Assembly: GCF_013030945.1 (NCBI RefSeq)
Contig: NZ_JABBXF010000071.1
Location: forward strand, 1 to 64,000
Direction of reading: 5' to 3'
Origin: Streptomyces morookaense
Lineage (GTDB): Bacteria > Actinomycetota > Actinomycetes > Streptomycetales > Streptomycetaceae
DNA length: 64,000 nucleotides
The notes beneath the pieces were generated by a model that did not search any database, had not been told where the DNA came from, and saw only the letters and a list, made by a program, of their open reading frames with translations. Below are positions 41,750 through 50,881 of the stretch, piece by piece (the stretch's first letter is position 1; each line of letters begins with the position of its first letter). The position numbers and the translations under genes were made by a program.

Positions 41750-41756
41750 GCCGCAC

Positions 41757-42152
41757 ATGCGCACGTACACCATCGGCCAGGCGGCCCGACTGCTCGGCGT
41801 CAGCCCGGACACGGTGCGGCGCTGGGCCGATGCCGGACGGATACCGACACAACGCGACGAATCCGGCAAACGACTCATCGACGGCGAGCAGTTGGCGGCC
41901 TTCTCCGTCTCCCTCGCCGCCGAGGCGAACGGCGAGGACGAGGCGCCGTACACCACCGCGCGCAACGCCTTCCCCGGCATCATCACCGCCGTCAAGCTCG
42001 GCGACGTCGCCGCCCAGGTGGAGATCCAGGCCGGCCCGCACCGCCTGGTCTCCCTCCTCACCCGCGAGGCCGTGGAGGAACTGGGCCTGGCCGTCGGCAT
42101 GGAGGCCGTCGCCCGCATCAAGGCCACCAACGTGCACATCGACCGCGCCTGA
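41757..42152 (+). CDS. HTH-TOBE molybdate-responsive protein
   Basis: This 131-aa protein has an N-terminal MerR-type helix-turn-helix ('YTIGQAARLLGVSPDTVRRWADAGRIPT') and a C-terminal TOBE/Mop oxyanion-binding domain ('ARNAFPGIITAVKLGDVAAQVEIQ', 'SLLTREAVEELGLAVGMEAVARIKATNVHI'). This is a compact ModE-like architecture. It lies 13 nt upstream of modA and probably senses molybdate and controls its own operon. The start at 41757 lacks a Shine-Dalgarno, in line with the leaderless promoter. Confidence 0.9.
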   Translation: MRTYTIGQAARLLGVSPDTVRRWADAGRIPTQRDESGKRLIDGEQLAAFSVSLAAEANGEDEAPYTTARNAFPGIITAVKLGDVAAQVEIQAGPHRLVSLLTREAVEELGLAVGMEAVARIKATNVHIDRA

Positions 42153-42165
42153 CCGGGGGGACACC

Positions 42166-42915
42166 ATGAACCGCACGCTCACCCGCACCGCCCTCGCAGC
42201 AGCCCTCGCCCTCCCCCTGGCAGCCTGCAGCAGCACCGGCGGCAAAAGCACGAGCACCATCACCGTCCTCGCAGCGGCCTCCCTCACCGACGTCTTCAAG
42301 CAGGCAGGGGCCGCGTACGAGAAGGAGCACCCGGGCACCGAGGTGAAGTTCTCCTTCGCCGGGTCCCAGGAACTGGCGGCCCAGGTCCGCCAGGGCGCAC
42401 CGGCCGACGCGCTGGTGACCGCCGACACCAAGACGATGGACGACCTCAAGGCGCAGACCGGAACCCCCGCGGTCATCGCGAAGAACCGCCTCACCATCGC
42501 CACGGCCCCGCACAACCCCCGGCACGTCCAAGGCCTCACGGACCTCTCGCAAAGCGGCCTCAAGGTCGTCCTGGCGGCACCCGAGGTCCCCGCGGGCCGC
42601 TACAGCAAGAAGATCCTGGACCAGCAGCACCTCTCCGTGAAGCCGGTCTCCCAGGAGCCCAGCGTCCGGGCCGTGCTCAGCAAGGTCTCCCTCGGCGAGG
42701 CGGACGCCGGCATCGTGTACGTCACCGACGCGACCGCGGCCAAGGGCAAGGTGGACACCGTCACGATCCCCGACGCCCAGAATGCGGTGGCCAGTTACCC
42801 GGCGGCAACGCTCAAGAACTCCAAGAACACCAAAGCGGCAGAAGACTTCGTGAAGTGGCTGAGCTCCGCCGAGGCCCGGAAACTGCTCGCATCCGCGGGC
42901 TTCCAGAAGCCGTGA
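42166..42915 (+). CDS. modA: Molybdate ABC transporter substrate-binding lipoprotein
   Basis: This 249-aa ModA protein has a signal peptide with lipobox 'LAAC' (Cys21), so it is anchored outside the membrane. Family blocks: 'TVLAAASLTDVFKQAG', 'FAGSQELAAQVRQGAPADALVTAD', 'IVYVTDATAAKGKV' and 'FVKWLSSAEARKLLASAGF'. It captures molybdate or tungstate for the ModBC importer. The stop overlaps the GTG of modBC (GTGA). The TOBE gene lies 13 nt upstream, so the three genes form one operon. Confidence 0.94.
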   Translation: MNRTLTRTALAAALALPLAACSSTGGKSTSTITVLAAASLTDVFKQAGAAYEKEHPGTEVKFSFAGSQELAAQVRQGAPADALVTADTKTMDDLKAQTGTPAVIAKNRLTIATAPHNPRHVQGLTDLSQSGLKVVLAAPEVPAGRYSKKILDQQHLSVKPVSQEPSVRAVLSKVSLGEADAGIVYVTDATAAKGKVDTVTIPDAQNAVASYPAATLKNSKNTKAAEDFVKWLSSAEARKLLASAGFQKP

Positions 42916-44903
42916 AGAAAAGAATCCCCCTCCCTCTCGGCATACCGGCCGCACTCGCGGTGACGTTTCTCCTCCTCCCCCTGGCGGGCGTCCTCGCCCA
43001 CGCCCCCTGGAGCTCGCTCCCCTCCCGTCTCGCCTCTCACGAAGTGACCCAGGCCCTCACCCTCTCCCTTCTCGTCTCGGGCTGGGCCCTGCTGATCGCC
43101 CTGCTCCTGGGCGTCCCGCTGGCCTGGCTGCTGGCCCGCACGGAGTTCCCGGGCAAGTCACTGGTGCGCTGCCTGGTCATGCTCCCGATGGTGCTGCCAC
43201 CAACCGTCGCCGGGGTGGCCCTGCTCCAGGCATACGGCCGCCACGGCATCCTGGGCCCGGCACTGGCGAGTTACGACATCACCCTCCCCTTCTCCACCGC
43301 AGGCGCGGTCATGGCCTCGGCATTCGTGGCCATGCCCTTCCTCGTCATCAGCCTCGAAGGTTCCCTCGCCGGCCTGCACCCCCGCTACGAGGAGACGGCA
43401 ACGTCCCTGGGAGCGGCGCCGCTTCGCGTCTTCCGCACGATCACGCTCCCCATGGTCCTCCCGGGCCTGATCGCAGGAGCGGCCCTCTCCTGGGCCCGCG
43501 CCCTGGGCGAGTTCGGCGCCACGATCACCTTCGCGGGCAACCTCCCGGGAACCACGCAAACCCTGCCCCTCCAGGTCTACCTGCTCCTCCAGGACGACCC
43601 GGAGGGCGCAACAGCCGTATCCCTCCTCCTCCTTGCGATAGCAACGGCAATCCTCATCAGCCTCCGCGGCAGCTGGCTGAACCCGCAGACGCCGACGAAG
43701 ACCGGGCGGGGCCGGGGGGCCGGGGAGGGCCCGGCAAGGGGCGTAAAGCCGTATGTGCGGCCAAGTGCGGGGCACACAACACGCGGACCGGCAACGGCCG
43801 CACATACAGCAGCCCCGGAGGGCCCTCCCCGGCCCCCCGGCCCCGCCCCCACCCCGCACCCGCTGCGCACCACGGTGACCGGCGCGGTAGAAGCAACGCT
43901 CAACGCCCCCGCGGGCACAACGATCGCGGTAGTAGGTCCCAACGGCGCCGGTAAAACAACACTCCTCCGCACCCTCCTGGGCCTGACCACCCGCGCAACG
44001 GCCACCACCCTCACCCTCGGTACCGAAGACGCATCCCACGCACCCCCACACCACCGCCGCATCGCCTGGGTCCCCCAGGACGGCGCCCTCTTCCCCCACC
44101 TGACCGCCCTCGCCAACACGGCATACGGCCTCCGCGCTCAGGGCACCCCCCGCGCCGAGGCCCACCGCGAGGCCCGGCAGTGGCTGGACCGCCTCGGCGT
44201 CGGCGCCCTGGCCCACCACCGCCCCGGCAGGCTCAGCGGCGGCCAGGCCCAGCGGGTGGCCCTGGCCCGCGCCCTGGCCGCACGCCCCCGCCTGCTCCTC
44301 CTGGACGAACCCCTCGCCGCCCTCGACCAGTCGACCCGCACTCACGTGCGCCACACCCTGCGCACCCACCTCGCAGACTTCCCGGGCGTGTGCCTCCTCG
44401 TCACCCACGACCCGGTGGAAGCCGTGTCGCTCGCGAGCCACGTCCTCGTCCTGGAGAACGGCCGCACCGTCCAGTACGCCACCCCCACCGACCTCACCCG
44501 CCGCCCCCGCTCCCCCTGGGTGGCCCGCATGCTGGGCCGCAACGCCTGGCCCGGCCGGACCACCGCCGACGGCGACGGCACCGTGCTCCTCGACGACGGC
44601 GCCCGCCTCACCACGGCGGAGCCGCCCCCCGCCGCAACGACGGGCCTCGCGGTCGTACCGCCCGAAGCGGTGTCCCTGCACACCACCCGCCCCACCGGCA
44701 GCCCCCGCAACATCTGGCAGGGCAAGGTCCGCGAGATCACCGCCCAGGGCGGCCGTCTCCGCGTCCTGGTCGAGGGCACGGACGGAGCCCCGGAGACCGT
44801 CGCCGAGATCACCCCGTCGGCCGCGGCGGACCTCGCCCTGGCCGAGGGCACCCCGGTCTGGGCGAGCATCAAGGCCACGGAAGCGGCGTTCATCCCCCTG
44901 TAA
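42912..44903 (+). CDS. modBC: Fused molybdate permease-ATPase ModBC
   Basis: This 663-aa protein fuses the ModB permease (residues 1-~255, about six TM segments, EAA-like 'YEETATSLGAAPLRVFRTITLPMVLPGL') to a ModC ATPase. Walker A is 'GPNGAGKTT' near 345, signature 'LSGGQAQRVALARALA', Walker B 'LLLLDEPLAALD' and 'VTHDP' follow; the C-terminus is a TOBE domain. The ~55-residue linker (about 258-315) is low-complexity and is encoded by a large inverted repeat at 43704-43848. The GTG start overlaps the modA stop. The ATPase N-terminus looks shortened: the usual beta strand before Walker A is compressed. Confidence 0.9.
   Translation: MKKRIPLPLGIPAALAVTFLLLPLAGVLAHAPWSSLPSRLASHEVTQALTLSLLVSGWALLIALLLGVPLAWLLARTEFPGKSLVRCLVMLPMVLPPTVAGVALLQAYGRHGILGPALASYDITLPFSTAGAVMASAFVAMPFLVISLEGSLAGLHPRYEETATSLGAAPLRVFRTITLPMVLPGLIAGAALSWARALGEFGATITFAGNLPGTTQTLPLQVYLLLQDDPEGATAVSLLLLAIATAILISLRGSWLNPQTPTKTGRGRGAGEGPARGVKPYVRPSAGHTTRGPATAAHTAAPEGPPRPPGPAPTPHPLRTTVTGAVEATLNAPAGTTIAVVGPNGAGKTTLLRTLLGLTTRATATTLTLGTEDASHAPPHHRRIAWVPQDGALFPHLTALANTAYGLRAQGTPRAEAHREARQWLDRLGVGALAHHRPGRLSGGQAQRVALARALAARPRLLLLDEPLAALDQSTRTHVRHTLRTHLADFPGVCLLVTHDPVEAVSLASHVLVLENGRTVQYATPTDLTRRPRSPWVARMLGRNAWPGRTTADGDGTVLLDDGARLTTAEPPPAATTGLAVVPPEAVSLHTTRPTGSPRNIWQGKVREITAQGGRLRVLVEGTDGAPETVAEITPSAAADLALAEGTPVWASIKATEAAFIPL
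43704..43848. repeat. 145-bp palindromic element encoding the ModB-ModC linker
   Basis: Outer arms 43704-43732 and 43820-43848 are a perfect 29-bp inverted repeat; inner arms 43751-43762 and 43796-43807 are a further perfect 12-bp pair. The unit is in frame with both domains. It resembles the palindromic intergenic repeats of Streptomyces rather than coding sequence. Confidence 0.85.
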
Positions 44904-44987
44904 CCCGTACGCCCCGCACCACGCGCGCCCCGGCGGCACCCCACGGACGATGGCAGTCAGCCAACGTCAGCCCCGGGAGGCACCGCC

Positions 44988-46649
44988 GTGCCGAGAGCAA
45001 CGAGAGCCGCGCGAGCAACGAGATCCACACGATCCATACGAACCGGCAGCCTGCTCTCGGCCGTCCTGCTGACGCTCACGGCAGCAGCCGCAACAGGCTG
45101 CTCGAACGGCGGTGCCGCAGGCCGCCCCCAGGCAGCCGGCACCGCCGCCACAGCCCCCGGCAGGGGCCCCGGCGCCCCGGACCCCAAACTGGACTGGAAG
45201 TCGTGCCCGCCCCCGAGCGCCGGCGAGGACAACGGCGGGGCCGCCAAGGCCCCGGGCCGCGACTGGGAGTGCGCGACCCTGCACGCGCCCCTGGACTACG
45301 CGCACCCCGACGGCGAGAAGATCGGCATCGCCATGATCCGGGCGAAGGCCACCGATCCCGCGCACCGCATCGGTTCGCTGGTCTTCAACTTCGGCGGCCC
45401 GGGCGGCTCGGGCGTCACCACCCTGCCGGCGTTCGCCGAGGACTACCGGAATCTGCGCACCCGTTACGACCTGGTCAGCTTCGACCCGCGTGGGGTGGGC
45501 CGCAGCAGCGGCGTCCGCTGCCTGGACGACAAGGAGCTGGACGCGTACTACGCGGCGGACTCCACACCGGCGACCAAGCCCGAACAGACGGCCCTCGTCG
45601 GCCGCGTGGAGGCATACGCGGCCGCCTGCCGCCAGCACTCGGGAAAGGTCCTCCCGTACGTCGGGACGACGAACGCCGCGCGCGACATGGACCTGATGCG
45701 GCAGGCGCTCGGCGACGGCAAACTGCACTATTTCGGCGTGTCCTACGGCACCGAACTGGGCGGCGTCTACGCGCACTTGTACCCGAAGAACGTCGGGCGG
45801 GCGCTGCTCGACGCCGTGGTCGACCCGTCGAGCGACCCGGTGCAGAGCGCCCTCGCCCAGGCCCGCGGCTTCCAGCTGGCCCTCGGCAACTACATGTCGG
45901 CGTGCACGCAGACGTCCGACAACTGCCCGACGGAGCGCTCGATCACCGACCTCCTCGACCGCCTCGGCAAGCAGCCGATCCCGGCAACGGGCGGCGGCAC
46001 CGGCTCCCCCACCCCCGGAACCGGCGGAACCGGCGGATCCGGGGGAACAGGCGGCGGCCGCGAGCTGACGCGGTCGCTGGCGACGAGCGGCATCGCCCAG
46101 GCCCTGTACTCCAAGGACTTCTGGGACTACCTCACCGAGGGCGTCGAGGACGCCGAGAACGGTGACGGAAGGATCCTGCTGTCCCTCGCGGATGCCATGA
46201 ACGGCCGTAACCAGGACGGGCATTACAGCTCGCTCCAGGCCTCCCTCAACGCGGTCACCTGCGCGGACTTCGCCCAGCGCTACACGGCGGAGGACATCGA
46301 GCCGAAGGTGGCGGATTTCCGCAAGGCGTCGCCGGTCTTCGGGGACTTCATGGCGTGGAGCCTCCTGCAGTGCACCGGCTGGCCCGTCAAGGGCGAGTGG
46401 CAGACGCCCGACGTGAGCGCGAAGGGTGCCGCACCCATGCTCGTGGTCGGCAACACCGGTGACCCGGCGACCCCTTATGAGGGAGCGCGCACGATGGCGC
46501 GGGAGCTGGGCGAGGGCGTCGGAATCGAGATGACGTACCGGGGCCAGGGCCACGGCGCATACGACAGCGGCAACCCCTGCGTCAAAGGTGCGGCAGACGC
46601 GTATCTCCTGGACGGTAAGGTCCCGGAGCCCAACAAGGTGTGTTCATAG
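44988..46649 (+). CDS. Tripeptidyl aminopeptidase-type lipoprotein (S33, SlpD/E-like)
   Basis: This 553-aa protein has a basic N-terminus, hydrophobic segment and lipobox 'AATGC' (Cys38), so it should be a mycelium-bound lipoprotein. The alpha/beta-hydrolase core has 'FNFGGPGGSG' (oxyanion hole), the nucleophile Ser in 'GVSYGTELGG', Asp in 'NTGDPATPYEG' and His in 'GQGHGAYDSG'. It resembles SlpD/SlpE proteases of S. lividans that release N-terminal tripeptides. A Gly/Thr-rich insert (about 345-368) in the lid is absent from the paralogue at 48027. The interval 44904-44987 holds no feature of note. Confidence 0.9.
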   Translation: MPRATRAARATRSTRSIRTGSLLSAVLLTLTAAAATGCSNGGAAGRPQAAGTAATAPGRGPGAPDPKLDWKSCPPPSAGEDNGGAAKAPGRDWECATLHAPLDYAHPDGEKIGIAMIRAKATDPAHRIGSLVFNFGGPGGSGVTTLPAFAEDYRNLRTRYDLVSFDPRGVGRSSGVRCLDDKELDAYYAADSTPATKPEQTALVGRVEAYAAACRQHSGKVLPYVGTTNAARDMDLMRQALGDGKLHYFGVSYGTELGGVYAHLYPKNVGRALLDAVVDPSSDPVQSALAQARGFQLALGNYMSACTQTSDNCPTERSITDLLDRLGKQPIPATGGGTGSPTPGTGGTGGSGGTGGGRELTRSLATSGIAQALYSKDFWDYLTEGVEDAENGDGRILLSLADAMNGRNQDGHYSSLQASLNAVTCADFAQRYTAEDIEPKVADFRKASPVFGDFMAWSLLQCTGWPVKGEWQTPDVSAKGAAPMLVVGNTGDPATPYEGARTMARELGEGVGIEMTYRGQGHGAYDSGNPCVKGAADAYLLDGKVPEPNKVCS

Positions 46650-46784
46650 CACCCATAGCAGATCACACCGGTAATACGAACTGCACCGGCTCGAATGTCA
46701 GTGGCCCGCACTACGATCGCACGCACACAAGTTCCGCACGTGGACGGCGCGTTGCGGACCGGGCAACGGGGCGGGGGGATCGAA

Positions 46785-47936
46785 GTGTCGAACAGCAGCA
46801 GCACGTTACGGACCGGCGCCGGGCGGCCAGGCGATCCCGGCCACAGGGCCCGGGTGCTCACCGGAGCCCTGGCCATCGCGGCGCTGCTCGCCGCCCTGGC
46901 GGCCTTCTGCCAGGCGGAGTTCGGGCCGCTGGCGAAGCCCTCGTACTGCTGGGGCGCCTGGCCGGAGGACGGAGGCCCGTTCCGCAGTGGCGACCACCAC
47001 CGCTCGGCACAGGAGACCGCCCCCGCGCCCGGGCGCCCGTACGGGGCGTGCACGTTGAGCTGGCGCGGCGGGCGGGGCGCCGGGGCGTACCGGCAGCGGC
47101 TCGACGTGCGGTACGGGACGGGCCCGCGGGAGGCGGAGGCCCGCCGCGCCTGGCTCTCGGGGCTGCTGGTGGGCGGTGACAGTGCGCTCCCGGACGGCCT
47201 GCCCGGCTTCGTGGCCGCCGGTTCCGGCACACTGGTGCTGCCCCCGTCGTGCGACGTGGACGGCCGCCCGTCGGTCGTGACGGTGACGAGCTCGTTCCGC
47301 GACGCGGACAAAACAAGCGCGGCGGACGGAACGGACCTGGCGAAGCCCGGCGGCGAGCGCCCCGGCTTCCCGGACGACTCCTCCCCCGCCCGCACGGGCC
47401 GCCTCCTGGTGGACGCGGCCAACAGGGCGGTGCGGGCGTCGCGTTGCGCCCCGTCGCCGGTCGTGCAGCCGCAGCACGCGCCGCCCAGCTGGGTGCGGGT
47501 GTCGGCCGGCGGCCCGGCGGAGCAGTGCGCGATACCGGGGCTGACGGTGGCGGCCGCGGATTCGGTCCGGCTGACGGACACGGTGGGCAGCGTCGGGGAC
47601 GATTTCCAGACGTGTGCGGTCGCCGCCGACGGGCGGTGGGCGGCGCGGTTCGCGATGATCGCCCGGCCGCGGGTCGTCGCCCTCTTCGACGGCGCCGCGG
47701 GGGACGACGCACCGGCGCCGGGGTGGCGGGCGCACGGCCGCATCGACGCGTCCGGCGCCCTGATACAGGCGGACTGCGCGGGCCGTCCGACGGTCTTCAC
47801 CATGCGCACCGGCCCCGGCCGTTCGCGCACCCGGCTCGACGACGCGCGCACGGTGTTCCCGGACTTCGTCGACGCGGTGGGCCGGCGCATCGGGTGCGCG
47901 CCGCTGCATCCGAGCCGCAACGACCCTGCGGAGTGA
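46785..47936 (+). CDS. Membrane-anchored extracellular protein, hypothetical
   Basis: This 383-aa protein starts at a GTG with GGGGGG 6 nt upstream. After ~30 polar residues comes one hydrophobic segment ('LTGALAIAALLAALAAFCQ', about 25-43); the rest is a secreted-type domain with scattered Cys (for example 'PSYCWGAW', 'GACTLSW', 'PPSCDVD', 'FQTCAVA', 'GCAPLHP') that could form disulfides. No catalytic motif is recognised. It lies between the two tripeptidyl aminopeptidase genes, all on the plus strand, which suggests a related surface role. The stretch 46650-46784 probably holds its promoter. Confidence 0.65.
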   Translation: MSNSSSTLRTGAGRPGDPGHRARVLTGALAIAALLAALAAFCQAEFGPLAKPSYCWGAWPEDGGPFRSGDHHRSAQETAPAPGRPYGACTLSWRGGRGAGAYRQRLDVRYGTGPREAEARRAWLSGLLVGGDSALPDGLPGFVAAGSGTLVLPPSCDVDGRPSVVTVTSSFRDADKTSAADGTDLAKPGGERPGFPDDSSPARTGRLLVDAANRAVRASRCAPSPVVQPQHAPPSWVRVSAGGPAEQCAIPGLTVAAADSVRLTDTVGSVGDDFQTCAVAADGRWAARFAMIARPRVVALFDGAAGDDAPAPGWRAHGRIDASGALIQADCAGRPTVFTMRTGPGRSRTRLDDARTVFPDFVDAVGRRIGCAPLHPSRNDPAE

Positions 47937-48013
47937 CGGCTGGAGCGGACCGCGCCCCGCCGCGCTCCCCCGTGCGCGCCTGTACCCCGAGTCCGGTGCG
48001 GGCGTTTCCTCCG

Positions 48014-48019
48014 TAGAGT
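48014..48019 (+). promoter_or_regulatory. -10 element of second aminopeptidase, leaderless
   Basis: TAGAGT ends 7 nt before the ATG at 48027, with no Shine-Dalgarno between. This spacing predicts a transcript that begins at or next to the start codon. Confidence 0.45.
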
Positions 48020-48026
48020 CGGTGAA

Positions 48027-49565
48027 ATGAGTACCGTACGGCCCCGGGCCACCGCCCTCGCCTCCGCCGCCCTCGCGCTCGCCCTGACCGCCACCGCCAC
48101 CGCGTGCGGCGGGAGCAGCGGCGGTACGGGATCCGGCGCCGACGCCAAACAGCCGTCCGCGGGCGGCGCCGCGCTGCACTGGACGGCCTGCGACGCCCCC
48201 ACGGCCGCCCAGGGCGGCGGCAAGGCGCCCGGCAGGGGCTGGGAGTGCGCAAAGCTGCCCGTACCGCTGGACTACGGGAAACCGGACGGGGAGCGGATCG
48301 AGCTCGCCCTGATCCGGGCCAGGGCACTGGACGCCGGGCACCGTATCGGGTCGCTGGTGTTCAACTTCGGCGGGCCGGGCGGCTCGGGGGTCGCGACGCT
48401 GCCGGGTCTCGCCGACAGCTACGCACGACTCCGGCAGCGCTACGACCTGGTGAGCTTCGACCCGCGCGGGGTCGGCGAGAGCGCGGGCGTGCGGTGCCAG
48501 AGCGACAAGGAGACGGACGCGGCCAACGAGGTCGACGCGACGCCGGAGGACGACGCCGCGGTCCGCACGTATCTGGCGGCGAACAAGGCCTACATCGACG
48601 CGTGCGCCAAGAACTCGGCCAAGGTCCTGCCGTACGTGGACACCGTCAGCGCCGCCCGCGACATGGACCGGATCCGGGCCGCCGTGGGCGACGCGAAGCT
48701 GCACTATTTCGGCATCTCCTACGGCACCGAACTGGGCGGCGTCTACGCCCACTTGTACCCGCAGAACGTGGGCCGCGCCGTGCTGGACGCGGTCGTCGAC
48801 CCCACACAGGACCCCCTGCAGGGCAATCTGGCGCAGTCCAAGGGGTTCCAACTCGCCCTGGACGACTACGAGAAGGACTGTTCCTCCCGGTCGTCGTCCT
48901 GTCCCGGCACGGACGACATCACCGCACTGCTCAAGCGGCTCCGCGCGCAGCCGCTGCCGACGGCGCAGGGGCGCAGGCTCACGCAGGACGAGGCGGTCAA
49001 CGGCATCGCCGCCGCGCTCTACACCAAGGACACCTGGAAGTTCCTCACGGACGGCCTGGACGAGGCCCTGCAGAAGGGCACCGGCACCAAGCTGCTGCTG
49101 CTCTTCGACTCGATCAGCGGCCGCTCGCCCGACGGCCACTACTCCAACCTGCAGCCGGCCAACCGGGCCATCTCCTGCGTGGACGAGGAACAGCGCTACA
49201 CGGTCGACGACGTGAAGGCGCACCTGGCCGAATTCCGGTCCGCCTCACCGGTGTTCGGGGAGTCCGCGGCATGGTCGCTGATCTCGTGCACCGGCTGGCC
49301 GGTGAAGGGGAAGACGAAGACGCCGGAGGTCGGCGCGAAGGGTGCGGCGCCGATCGTGGTGATCGGCAACACCGGGGATCCGGCGACGCCGTACGCCGGT
49401 GCGGGGCGGATGGCGTCGGCGCTCGGCTCCGGGGTGGGCGTCGAGGTGACGTACCGGGGCGAGGGTCACGGCGCGTACAACACGGGGAACCCGTGCATGA
49501 CGCGGGTGGTTGACGCGTATCTGCTGGAGGGGACGGTGCCGAAGGCCGGGGTGACGTGCGGGTAG
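48027..49565 (+). CDS. Tripeptidyl aminopeptidase-type lipoprotein (S33), paralogue
   Basis: This 512-aa protein is closely similar to the product at 44988 along its length (shared 'SYGTELGGVYAHLYPQNVGRA', 'FNFGGPGGSGV', 'SFDPRGVG'). The signal peptide ends in lipobox 'TATAC' (Cys27). The catalytic Ser is in 'GISYGTELGG', Asp in 'NTGDPATPYAG' and His in 'GEGHGAYNTG'. The pair looks like a tandem duplication with one gene between the copies. Extracellular release of tripeptides would feed the oligopeptide importer at 55351, though that link is only contextual. A bidirectional hairpin follows. Confidence 0.9.
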   Translation: MSTVRPRATALASAALALALTATATACGGSSGGTGSGADAKQPSAGGAALHWTACDAPTAAQGGGKAPGRGWECAKLPVPLDYGKPDGERIELALIRARALDAGHRIGSLVFNFGGPGGSGVATLPGLADSYARLRQRYDLVSFDPRGVGESAGVRCQSDKETDAANEVDATPEDDAAVRTYLAANKAYIDACAKNSAKVLPYVDTVSAARDMDRIRAAVGDAKLHYFGISYGTELGGVYAHLYPQNVGRAVLDAVVDPTQDPLQGNLAQSKGFQLALDDYEKDCSSRSSSCPGTDDITALLKRLRAQPLPTAQGRRLTQDEAVNGIAAALYTKDTWKFLTDGLDEALQKGTGTKLLLLFDSISGRSPDGHYSNLQPANRAISCVDEEQRYTVDDVKAHLAEFRSASPVFGESAAWSLISCTGWPVKGKTKTPEVGAKGAAPIVVIGNTGDPATPYAGAGRMASALGSGVGVEVTYRGEGHGAYNTGNPCMTRVVDAYLLEGTVPKAGVTCG

Positions 49566-49587
49566 TCGGTGGCTTGTCGCGAAGTTC

Positions 49588-49611
49588 CCCGCGCCCCTTG
49601 CGGGGCGCGGG
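49588..49611. terminator. Bidirectional terminator between aminopeptidase and moeZ
   Basis: A perfect 10-bp CCCGCGCCCC/GGGGCGCGGG stem with a 4-nt loop lies between convergent genes. The flanking GGCTTGTCGCGAAGTTCC is the mirrored form of the repeat at 4724-4770. Confidence 0.75.
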
Positions 49612-49618
49612 AAATCGC

Positions 49619-50797
49619 CTAATACACCGGCTTCTCCGGTTCGATCTGGTTGACCCAGCCGATGACGCCGCCGCCCACGTGGACCGCGTCGGCGAACCCG
49701 GCGGACTTCAGGACCGCCAGGACTTCCGCGGAGCGGACACCCGTCTTGCAGTGCAGGACGATCCGCTTGTTCTGCGGCAGGTCCTGGAGGGCGTTGCCCA
49801 TGAGGAACTCGTTCTTCGGGATCAGCCGTGCGCCGGGGATGGAGACGATCTCGTACTCGTTCGGCTCGCGGACGTCGATGATGTCGATGTCCTCGCCGTC
49901 GTCGATCCACTCCTTGAGCTGCTTCGGCGTGATCGTCGAACCCGCCGCGGCCTCCTGGGCCTCCTCGGAGACGACGCCGCAGAAGGCCTCGTAGTCGATC
50001 AGTTCGGTGACCGTCGCATTGGGGCCGCAGACCGCACAGTCGGGGTCCTTGCGGACCTTGACCTGCCGGTAGGTCATCTCCAGTGCGTCATAGATCATCA
50101 GTCGGCCGACCAGCGGCTCCCCGATCCCGGCGAGCAGCTTGATGGCCTCGTTGACCTGGATCGAGCCGATCGAGGCGCACAGCACGCCGAGCACGCCGCC
50201 CTCGGCGCAGGAGGGCACCATGCCGGGCGGCGGGGGCTCGGGGTAGAGGCAGCGGTAGCAGGGGCCGTGCTCGGACCAGAACACCGAGGCCTGGCCGTCG
50301 AAGCGGTAGATCGAGCCCCACACGTACGGCTTGCCGAGCAGCACGCACGCGTCGTTGACCAGGTAGCGGGTGGCGAAGTTGTCCGTCCCGTCCACGATCA
50401 GGTCGTACTGGGAGAAGATGTCCATGACGTTGTCCGCCTCCAGGCGGCCCTCATGGAGCACCACGTTCACATACGGGTTGATGCCCAGCACGCTCTCGCG
50501 CGCGGAGACGGCCTTGGGGCGGCCGATGTCGGACTGGGAGTGGATGATCTGGCGCTGCAGGTTCGACTCGTCGACCTCGTCGAACTCCACGATGCCCAGC
50601 GTGCCCACGCCCGCCGCCGCCAGGTACATCAGCGCGGGCGAGCCGAGGCCGCCCGCCCCCACGCACAGCACCTTGGCATTCTTCAACCGCTTCTGCCCCG
50701 CCATCCCCACATCCGGGATGATCAGGTGACGCGAATACCTGCGAACCTCGTCAACGCTGAGCTCGGCAGCCGGCTCAACCAAAGGTGGCAGCGACAC
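49619..50797 (-). CDS. moeZ: Adenylyltransferase/sulfurtransferase MoeZ
   Basis: This 392-aa E1-like protein has an ATP-binding motif 'VGAGGLGSPALMYLAAAG', an adenylating region 'DNFATRYLVND', and zinc-binding Cys pairs 'CYRCLYPEPPPPGM' and 'CAVCGPN'. The C-terminal rhodanese domain has its catalytic Cys in 'LHCKTGVRSAEV'. MoeZ adenylates and thiocarboxylates ubiquitin-like sulfur carriers such as MoaD and ThiS, serving molybdopterin, thiamine and some antibiotic pathways. Its orthologue Rv3206c holds the same place in the conserved gene order. It lies 84 nt downstream of the glycan operon behind a hairpin. Confidence 0.95.
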   Translation of the reverse strand: MSLPPLVEPAAELSVDEVRRYSRHLIIPDVGMAGQKRLKNAKVLCVGAGGLGSPALMYLAAAGVGTLGIVEFDEVDESNLQRQIIHSQSDIGRPKAVSARESVLGINPYVNVVLHEGRLEADNVMDIFSQYDLIVDGTDNFATRYLVNDACVLLGKPYVWGSIYRFDGQASVFWSEHGPCYRCLYPEPPPPGMVPSCAEGGVLGVLCASIGSIQVNEAIKLLAGIGEPLVGRLMIYDALEMTYRQVKVRKDPDCAVCGPNATVTELIDYEAFCGVVSEEAQEAAAGSTITPKQLKEWIDDGEDIDIIDVREPNEYEIVSIPGARLIPKNEFLMGNALQDLPQNKRIVLHCKTGVRSAEVLAVLKSAGFADAVHVGGGVIGWVNQIEPEKPVY

Positions 50798-50833
50798 GGG
50801 AACTCCGTAGGTCGGTCGGACATGCGGCGACGT

Positions 50834-50849
50834 CCCCGCGGCTGCGGGG
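50834..50849 (-). terminator. Weak hairpin between glycan operon and moeZ
   Basis: A 6-bp CCCCGC/GCGGGG stem with a 4-nt loop lies 33 nt after the stop of the spherulin-4-like gene and just upstream of moeZ. It may be a partial terminator. Confidence 0.4.
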
Positions 50850-50881
50850 CGTACGTTCCCGTAACACTGCCACGGCCGGTC

